NCBI GenBank assembly: GCA_947176535.1
Contig: CAMWQU010000004.1
Span: forward strand, 52,495 to 116,494
DNA from: an uncultured Prevotellaceae bacterium
GTDB lineage: Bacteria; Bacteroidota; Bacteroidia; Bacteroidales; Bacteroidaceae
Reading direction: 5' to 3'
Length of the DNA: 64,000 bases
Below are positions 57,310 through 64,000 of this stretch, one piece after another. A model generated the notes under the pieces. That model saw only the letters and a program-made list of their open reading frames with translations. It ran no database searches and was not told the origin of the DNA. The translations under genes and the position numbers were made by a program. Every line of letters starts with the position of its first letter. The stretch's first letter is position 1.

Positions 57310-58013
57310 TAAGAAAACATATACCGAATGCGCTCACGTGCTGCAATCTGATGTGTGGTTGCATGGCCACCGGGGCAGCTTTTTACGGAAACTATCGCTG
57401 GGTCCTGCTGATGATTGTGGTGGGTGCCGTTTTCGACTTCTTCGACGGCACGGTGGCCCGTCTGCTGAACGTCTCCTCTCCCATCGGGAAGGAACTCGAC
57501 TCGCTGGCCGACGTTGTCACTTTCGGTGTGGCTCCCTCTGCCATCCTCTTCTACCTCTTCCACGAGGTACACTATCCCGAACTGCTGTTGCCGCTTCGGA
57601 AATTCATTCCCTACACAGCTTTCCTGCTGGCCGCTTTCTCGGCCTTGCGTCTGGCAAAGTTCAATCTCGACAGCCGGCAGACCACGTCGTTCATCGGCCT
57701 GCCCACTCCGGCCAACGCCCTCTTTTGGGCTTCTTTGGTCATCGGCCGGCACGCCTTCCTCACGTCGCTGAGGTTCAATGCTGTGTTCCTCTTCCTGTTT
57801 ATGCTGCTTTCGTGTATGCTGCTGGTGGCGGAGATACCCCTATTCTCCCTGAAGTTCAAATCCTTCTCGTGGGAAGCCTCTCGCGTGCAGTACGTTTTCC
57901 TGTTCGGTTGTCTGCTCTGTCTGCCGTTGGGGCTGGCCGGTATCGCCACCATGATTGTGTGGTACGTGCTGCTTTCGCTTGTCATGAACTTTACTAACCG
58001 TCATGGCCTATGA
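57306..58013 (+). CDS. pssA: CDP-diacylglycerol-serine O-phosphatidyltransferase
   Basis: [51 protein letters not shown] (CDP-alcohol phosphatidyltransferase motif). Confidence 0.95.
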   Translation: MIRKHIPNALTCCNLMCGCMATGAAFYGNYRWVLLMIVVGAVFDFFDGTVARLLNVSSPIGKELDSLADVVTFGVAPSAILFYLFHEVHYPELLLPLRKFIPYTAFLLAAFSALRLAKFNLDSRQTTSFIGLPTPANALFWASLVIGRHAFLTSLRFNAVFLFLFMLLSCMLLVAEIPLFSLKFKSFSWEASRVQYVFLFGCLLCLPLGLAGIATMIVWYVLLSLVMNFTNRHGL

Positions 58014-58258
58014 TGAGCTTCATCCTGACCCTGTTTACCATCGTGTGCGTGGGATTCCTGTTCCTGCTGTTCCTCGGTCTGACGCTGTTCGACGGACTGT
58101 TGCGCCTGTTGGGATTCCGTTTCCGGCGTAACCCGTTTTTTCGTCCCCCGTCGTCCTCTTCTTCCGCATCTCCCCGGCCGGACGCTCCCAAGGAGTCGGC
58201 CCAGCGGAAAGTCTTTGACGACAGCGAGGGTGAATATGTCGATTTCGAGGAGGTCTGA
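58010..58258 (+). CDS. DUF4834 family protein
   Basis: 82 aa; N-term TM, RRNPFFRPP, C-term KVFDDSEGEYVDFEEV; overlaps pssA stop by 4 nt. Confidence 0.8.
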   Translation: MMSFILTLFTIVCVGFLFLLFLGLTLFDGLLRLLGFRFRRNPFFRPPSSSSSASPRPDAPKESAQRKVFDDSEGEYVDFEEV

Positions 58259-58319
58259 CCTCCTCTTTTTTTTGTCCCTCCCGGACGACGCGCCACAATC
58301 CCCCCGAGGACGAGGCTCC

Positions 58320-58378
58320 GTCCATAGCGGGACAGAGCCTCGTCCATATATGGACCAAGGCCCGTCCATACTATGGAC
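58320..58378. repeat. Tandem array of three palindromic units at 22-bp period (family A, locus 3)
   Basis: gtccatagcgggac (58320), gtccatatatggac (58342, perfect 14-bp palindrome), gtccatactatggac (58364, palindrome around one central base). Confidence 0.8.
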
Positions 58379-58530
58379 TAAAATCCATCCTGCCGGGGGT
58401 GGGGCGGAGGCTACGCTGTTACGCGCGCGTACCTATATAATAATAGCGCATATTCTGTTGTAGTTTTTTGGGTAAACACTTCTGCGTATCAGAAAAAAGC
58501 ACTATCTTTGCAGCAAGTTTTGAAATGTGA

Positions 58531-58602
58531 GCCCCTGTAGTTCAATGGATAGAACTACGGTTTCCTAAACCGCCAATCCGGGTTCGATTCCCGGCGGGGG
58601 TA
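58531..58602 (+). tRNA. tRNA-Arg (anticodon CCT)
   Basis: gcccctgtagttcaatggatagaactacggtttCCTaaaccgccaatccgggttcgattcccggcgggggta; TATCTTTG at 58503-58510 upstream. Confidence 0.9.
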
Positions 58603-58660
58603 CATTCCGAATGGACAGAGAACAAGGTTTCAGAAATATAAAGATTACTCTCCGATACAA

Positions 58661-60499
58661 ATGGCAAATTCTTTAGAGATTAAGGAGCTGGATAGCGTTG
58701 TAGTACGCTTCTCCGGTGATTCTGGCGACGGAATGCAGTTGGCCGGAAACATCTTTTCCACCGTATCGGCCACCGTGGGAAACAGCATCAGCACGTTTCC
58801 CGACTATCCGGCCGACATACGTGCCCCGCAAGGTTCGCTCACGGGCGTGAGCGGTTATCAGGTGCACATCGGTGCCGCCCAGGTGTACACGCCCGGCGAC
58901 AAGTGCGATGTGCTTGTGGCGATGAACGCTGCCGCACTGAAGACCCAGTTGCGCTACGCCAAGTCCGACGCCACCATCATCATTGATACGGACGCCTTCG
59001 GCCCCAAAGATTTGGAGAAGGCCCAGTTTCAGACCGACGACCCCATACGCGAAATGGGTATCGACGAAGACCGCGTCATCGCCTGTCCGCTGACGACGAT
59101 GGTCAAAAACTGTCTGGCAGACAGCGGTATGGATCAGAAATCCATGCTCAAGTGCCGCAATATGTTTGCGGTCGGCCTCGTCTGCTGGCTCTTCAGCCGC
59201 GACCTGGAAGTGGCTTTCAGTTTCCTGCGTGAGAAGTTCGCCCGGAAACCGGCCATTGCCGAAGCCAACATCAAGGTGGTGCAGGCCGGTTACGACTACG
59301 GACACAATACCCACTCTTCGGCCCGGAACGTCTATCGCATCGAGACCCGCGAGAAGCATCCCGGCCGCTACATGGACATCACGGGCAACAAGGCCACGGC
59401 CTACGGCTTCATCGCCGCTGCCGAAAAGGCCGGTCTGCGTCTCTACTTGGGCTCATATCCCATTACCCCGGCTACGGACGTGCTGCACGAACTCTCGAAG
59501 CACAAGAGCCTCGGCGTTGTCACCGTGCAGTGCGAGGACGAGATTTCCGGCTGCGCCTCGGCCGTAGGTGCCGGTTTTGCCGGTGCACTGGCCGTGACTT
59601 CCACCAGCGGTCCCGGTGTCTGCCTGAAAAGTGAAGCCATGAACCTGGCCGTCATCATGGAGCTGCCCCTCGTCGTGCTTGACGTGCAGCGCGGCGGCCC
59701 GGCCACCGGTCTGCCCACGAAGTCGGAACAGACCGACCTCCTGCAGGTGCTCTACGGTCGTAACGGAGAAAGCCCCATGCCCGTAATTGCCGCCCTCAGT
59801 CCCACCGACTGTTTCGATGCGGCTTACGAAGCCTCGAAGATAGCACTGGAACACATGACCCCCGTGGTTCTGCTCACCGATGCTTACATTGCCAACGGCT
59901 CCGCGGCTTTCCGTCTTCCGGACTTGGCCGATTATCCTGCCATAGAACCTCCCTACGTGCCGGAGGAACTTCTCGGCGAGTGGACGCCTTATCAGCGCAA
60001 CGAACAAGGTGTGCGCTATTGGGCGGTGCCCGGTCGGGAGGGTTTCACGCACATCCTTGGCGGACTGGAGAAAGACAACCGGACGGGTGCCATCAGCACT
60101 GACCCCGAAAACCACGACCTCATGACGCGCCTGCGTCAGCAGAAGGTGGACAGCATACCCGTGCCCGACCTCGAAGTGTTGGGCGACAAGGAGGACGCCG
60201 AACTGCTCATTGTGGGCTTCGGTTCCACCTACGGCCATCTGCATACGGCCATGGACGAACTCCGTGCCCGGGGGCGCAAAGTGGCACTGGCGCAGTTCCG
60301 CTACATCCGGCCTCTGCCGGCTAATACGGCCGAGGTGCTGATGAAGTACCCCAAAGTGGTTGTGGCGGAGCAGAACATGGGACAGTTGGCAGCCTATCTG
60401 CGTATGCAGGTGGACGGCTTCGTACCCCTGCAGTTCAATCAGGTGAAGGGACAGCCGTTTGCCGTGAGCGAACTGGTGGAATACTTCTCGACACTGTAA
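58661..60499 (+). CDS. korA: 2-oxoacid:acceptor (ferredoxin) oxidoreductase subunit alpha
   Basis: VVRFSGDSGDGMQLAGNIFS; YLGSYPITPATDVLHELS; PGVCLKSEAMNLAVIMELPLVVLDVQRGGPATGLPTKSEQ. Confidence 0.94.
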   Translation: MANSLEIKELDSVVVRFSGDSGDGMQLAGNIFSTVSATVGNSISTFPDYPADIRAPQGSLTGVSGYQVHIGAAQVYTPGDKCDVLVAMNAAALKTQLRYAKSDATIIIDTDAFGPKDLEKAQFQTDDPIREMGIDEDRVIACPLTTMVKNCLADSGMDQKSMLKCRNMFAVGLVCWLFSRDLEVAFSFLREKFARKPAIAEANIKVVQAGYDYGHNTHSSARNVYRIETREKHPGRYMDITGNKATAYGFIAAAEKAGLRLYLGSYPITPATDVLHELSKHKSLGVVTVQCEDEISGCASAVGAGFAGALAVTSTSGPGVCLKSEAMNLAVIMELPLVVLDVQRGGPATGLPTKSEQTDLLQVLYGRNGESPMPVIAALSPTDCFDAAYEASKIALEHMTPVVLLTDAYIANGSAAFRLPDLADYPAIEPPYVPEELLGEWTPYQRNEQGVRYWAVPGREGFTHILGGLEKDNRTGAISTDPENHDLMTRLRQQKVDSIPVPDLEVLGDKEDAELLIVGFGSTYGHLHTAMDELRARGRKVALAQFRYIRPLPANTAEVLMKYPKVVVAEQNMGQLAAYLRMQVDGFVPLQFNQVKGQPFAVSELVEYFSTL

Positions 60500-60568
60500 C
60501 AATAGGGACGGATAGGTCTCGACGAGATAAGATAATCATAAACGTAAAAAGTATATAAAGAGAACATT

Positions 60569-61615
60569 ATGAATACAGGTTCTAACGGAAATGTATTCTC
60601 ATCCGGGGAGAAACAGCGTGTGGCCGCCGATTACAAGAAAGGGCAGCCGCGTTGGTGTCCGGGTTGTGGCGACCACTTCTTTCTGGCCTCCTTCCACAAG
60701 GCACTGGCAGAGATAGGTACGGCCCCGGAGAATATCGCCGTCATCAGCGGCATCGGTTGCAGCAGCCGTCTGCCTCATTACATGGCCACCTACGGCATGA
60801 ATACCATCCACGGCCGCGCCGTGGCCATAGCTACCGGCTGCAAGGTAGCAAAGCCGGGCCTCGACGTATGGCAGGTGAGTGGCGACGGTGACGGACTGGC
60901 CATCGGCGGAAACCATTTTATCCATGCCAACCGCAGAAACATAGACCTCAACATGATATTGCTCAACAACCGCATCTACGGACTCACCAAGGGACAGTAC
61001 AGCCCCACCAGTCCGCGCGGTTTTGTCAGCAAATCCAGTCCTTACGGGACGGTGGAAGACCCGTTCCGTCCGGCAGAGCTCTGCTTCGGCGCACGCGGCC
61101 ACTTCTTTGCCCGTGCTGTGGCCACCGACGCCCCCGGCACGATTGAGGTGCTGAAAGCGGCACACGCCCACAAGGGTGCCTCGGTGTGTGAGATCCTGCA
61201 GAACTGCGTCATTTTCAACGACGGCACGCACGAAAGCGTCTACACGAAAGAGGGACGCGCCAACAACGCCATCTACGTGGAGCACGGGAAACCCCTTGTC
61301 TTCGGCCCCGACAAGCAGTACGGTTTGGTGCAGGACGGCTTCTCCCTGAAGAAAGTGGAGATTGGCAAGGACGGCTACACGCTGGACGACATCCTTGTCC
61401 ACGACGCACATTGCGAGGACAACACGTTGCAGTTGAAACTGGCTCTCATGGGCGATGGCGACGGATTCCCCATCGCACTGGGCGTCATCCGCGATGTGGA
61501 GGCTCCTGCCTACAACGATGCCGTGGAGGCTCAGATAGAGGAACTGAAAGCCAAGAAGCCCTACCATACCTTTGCGGAACTCCTCGAAACTAATGAAGTT
61601 TGGGAGGTGAAGTAA
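60569..61615 (+). CDS. korB: 2-oxoacid:ferredoxin oxidoreductase subunit beta
   Basis: PRWCPGCGDHFFLASFHKAL, ISGIGCSSRLPHYM, WQVSGDGDGLAIGGNHFIHANRRNIDLNMILLNNRIYGLTKGQYSPTS. Confidence 0.95.
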   Translation: MNTGSNGNVFSSGEKQRVAADYKKGQPRWCPGCGDHFFLASFHKALAEIGTAPENIAVISGIGCSSRLPHYMATYGMNTIHGRAVAIATGCKVAKPGLDVWQVSGDGDGLAIGGNHFIHANRRNIDLNMILLNNRIYGLTKGQYSPTSPRGFVSKSSPYGTVEDPFRPAELCFGARGHFFARAVATDAPGTIEVLKAAHAHKGASVCEILQNCVIFNDGTHESVYTKEGRANNAIYVEHGKPLVFGPDKQYGLVQDGFSLKKVEIGKDGYTLDDILVHDAHCEDNTLQLKLALMGDGDGFPIALGVIRDVEAPAYNDAVEAQIEELKAKKPYHTFAELLETNEVWEVK

Positions 61616-61642
61616 GGAGGTCTCCGCTTCTTACGGACAACT

Positions 61643-61687
61643 AAAGAGCCGGGTCTGACTGATAGAACAAGTCAGACCCGGCTCTTT
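61643..61687. terminator. Bidirectional terminator between korB (+) and upp (-)
   Basis: aaagagccgggtctgact … agtcagacccggctcttt, 18-bp perfect stem. Confidence 0.85.
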
Positions 61688-61726
61688 GGGTATGTTTCGT
61701 GGAGCAATCTTTCGGCCCCGCAGGAC

Positions 61727-62383
61727 TTACAACTTCTCTCCGTAGCAGAGGTCGCCGCAGTCGCCGAAGCCGGGAATGATGTATTTGTGCTCGTTCATGC
61801 CCGGGTCGATGCAGGCGCACCAGAGGGTGGTGTCGTCGGCCACGTTCTGCCGGAGCATTTCCACACCTTCGGGCGTTCCTATCACGCAGGCGATATGCAC
61901 ATGGGCCGGCCGTCCCGTCTTGAGCAACGCCTCGTAGGCGGCCACCATGGAACCGCCGGTGGCCAGCATGGGATCGACGATAAGCAGCGTCTTGCCCTCG
62001 ACGCTGGGCGAAGCCATGTATTCCGTGTGGATGCCCACCTCGGTATGTTCGCGGTTGGTGTACATACGGAAAGCCGAAACAAACGCATTCTCCGCATGGT
62101 CGAACACGTGCAGGAAACCTTCGTGGAAAGGCAGTCCGGCCCGCAGGACGGTAGCCAGCAGCAGGTCGTCCTTGGCCAAAGGAACGACGGCCGTTCCTAA
62201 AGGCGTTGTCACGCTCTGGGGTTGATACGTGAATGTCCGTGAGATTTCGTAGGCCATCGTTTCGCCGATGCGCCGGATGTTATTCCGAAAGAGCAGGCGG
62301 TTGCACTGGTAATTTTTGTCGCGGATTTCGGCCATAAAGTGGTTCATGACCGAGTTCTGCTCGGAGAGGTTGATTATTTTCAT
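61727..62383 (-). CDS. upp: Uracil phosphoribosyltransferase
   Basis: LATVLRAGLPFHEGFL, VDPMLATGGSMVAAYEALLKTG, DPGMNEHKYIIPGFGDCGDLCYG. Confidence 0.94.
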   Translation of the reverse strand: MKIINLSEQNSVMNHFMAEIRDKNYQCNRLLFRNNIRRIGETMAYEISRTFTYQPQSVTTPLGTAVVPLAKDDLLLATVLRAGLPFHEGFLHVFDHAENAFVSAFRMYTNREHTEVGIHTEYMASPSVEGKTLLIVDPMLATGGSMVAAYEALLKTGRPAHVHIACVIGTPEGVEMLRQNVADDTTLWCACIDPGMNEHKYIIPGFGDCGDLCYGEKL

Positions 62384-62652
62384 GATAAAATGATTTTCTG
62401 CAAAAATAGGAAATAATTGCGAATTACGGATGAGGGAAGGTCAGAAAAAAACGGGGGTGATAAATTCTTTTTTGCCAACTCTGCTTTCCAAAAGCAGGAA
62501 ATAAACAGAAATATGGGGATGCACAAGGGCAAAAAACGGGCATTCTTTTTCCCGAATAAAAAAAAATGATTACTTTTGTCATGCCCAAAAGGCGTACTTT
62601 TCAGAGTGAATAAAACAAGCGTTAAACCATAAACATTTTAAACTTTATACAA

Positions 62653-64000
62653 ATGGCAAAATTAGATTTAACTCAGTATGGCATTACAGGCAGCACTGTG
62701 ATCGCCCACAATCCTTCGTATGAGGTTCTTTTCGAGGAGGAGACCAAAGCCGGTTTGACGGGCTACGACAAGGGTGTGAACACCGAACTCAATGCCGTGA
62801 ACGTAATGACCGGTATCTACACCGGCCGTTCTCCTAAGGACAAGTATATCGTAGACGACGCTCAGAGCCACGACAAGGTATGGTGGACTACCGAGGAATA
62901 CAAGAACGACAACCACCCCATGTCGGAGGACGTATGGGCCAAGGTTAAGGACATCGCCATCAAGGAGCTCTGCAACAAGAACCTGTATGTTGTCGATGCT
63001 TTCTGCGGTGCCAACGAGGCCACCCGTCTGAGTGTGCGTTTCATCGTGGAGGTAGCCTGGCAGGCTCACTTCGTGACGAATATGTTCATCCAGCCCACTG
63101 CCGAGGAACTGGAGAACTTCGAGCCCAACTTCGTTATCTACAATGCTTCCAAGGCAAAGGTAGAGAACTATGAGGCTCTGGGCCTGAACTCCGAGACCTG
63201 CGTGGCTTTCAACACTACCAGCCGCGAGCAGGTTATCATCAACACCTGGTACGGTGGCGAGATGAAGAAGGGTATGTTCTCCATGCAGAACTACTACCTC
63301 CCCCTGCAGGGTATCGCCAGCATGCACTGCTCGGCCAACACCGACATGGAGGGTAAGAACACGGCTATCTTCTTCGGTCTCTCCGGTACCGGTAAGACCA
63401 CCCTTTCCACCGACCCGAAGCGTCTGCTCATCGGTGACGACGAGCACGGATGGGACGACGAGGGTGTGTTCAACCTCGAAGGCGGTTGCTATGCCAAGGT
63501 TATCAACCTCTCTAAGGAGAACGAGCCCGACATCTACGGTGCTATCCGTCGCGATGCCCTGTTGGAGAACGTTACCGTTGCCGAGGACGGCACGATTGAC
63601 TTCGCCGACAAGAGCGTGACCGAGAACACCCGTGTCAGCTATCCCATCAACCACATCGAGAAGATTGTTCAGAAGGTGAACGGCAAGAGCGCCGGTCCCG
63701 AGGCTAAGAACGTTATCTTCCTCAGTGCCGATGCCTTCGGCGTACTGCCTCCCGTGAGCATTCTGACTCCCGAGCAGACGAAGTACTACTTCCTCTCCGG
63801 CTTCACCGCAAAACTGGCAGGTACCGAGCGCGGCATCACCGAGCCCACTCCCACCTTCTCGGCTTGCTTCGGTCAGGCTTTCCTCGAACTGCATCCCACA
63901 AAGTATGCTGAGGAACTGGTGAAGCGCATGGAGAAGAGCGGTGCCAAGGCTTATCTGGTGAACACCGGTTGGAACGGTACCGGCAAGCGTATCTCTATCC
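62653..64000 (+). CDS. pckA: Phosphoenolpyruvate carboxykinase (ATP), 3'-truncated by window end
   Basis: [31 protein letters not shown]…[20 protein letters not shown]…[30 protein letters not shown]; open to base 64000; absent from the ORF track. Confidence 0.96.
   Translation, partial: MAKLDLTQYGITGSTVIAHNPSYEVLFEEETKAGLTGYDKGVNTELNAVNVMTGIYTGRSPKDKYIVDDAQSHDKVWWTTEEYKNDNHPMSEDVWAKVKDIAIKELCNKNLYVVDAFCGANEATRLSVRFIVEVAWQAHFVTNMFIQPTAEELENFEPNFVIYNASKAKVENYEALGLNSETCVAFNTTSREQVIINTWYGGEMKKGMFSMQNYYLPLQGIASMHCSANTDMEGKNTAIFFGLSGTGKTTLSTDPKRLLIGDDEHGWDDEGVFNLEGGCYAKVINLSKENEPDIYGAIRRDALLENVTVAEDGTIDFADKSVTENTRVSYPINHIEKIVQKVNGKSAGPEAKNVIFLSADAFGVLPPVSILTPEQTKYYFLSGFTAKLAGTERGITEPTPTFSACFGQAFLELHPTKYAEELVKRMEKSGAKAYLVNTGWNGTGKRISI

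Noticed and set aside
62668-63894. 408-aa minus-strand ORF
   Set aside because: Antisense to pckA

Overview
The window is a Bacteroidales-type chromosomal segment. This is inferred from Bacteroidetes -7 promoter motifs (TAnnTTTG), type IX secretion genes (porX, and a porW/sprE-like gene), a fimbrillin/DUF5119/DUF3575 locus and DUF4834. Most of it is a GC-rich housekeeping backbone: lptF/G-like, ribBA, rnr, rplS, lolD-like, dusB, sufE, aroB, aroA, porX, tsaE, trxA, dnaE, psd, pssA, korAB, upp, pckA and three tRNAs. Three AT-richer islands interrupt it: about 1-3080 (TerB-like / coiled-coil membrane / VWA-like lipoprotein operon), about 19.85-21.8 kb (three small exported, partly Cys-rich proteins) and about 43.4-44.9 kb (AAA/DUF4143-type ATPase). 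The most unusual signals are non-coding. There are short intergenic tandem arrays of hairpin-forming units with periods of about 21, 22 or 23-24 bp, and the 22-bp family occurs at three separate loci. There is also a near-perfect 29-bp inverted repeat between convergent genes, and G/C homopolymers near promoters or gene ends, one of which would change the lolD stop codon. All assignments come from reading the sequence and supplied translations; no database search was run.
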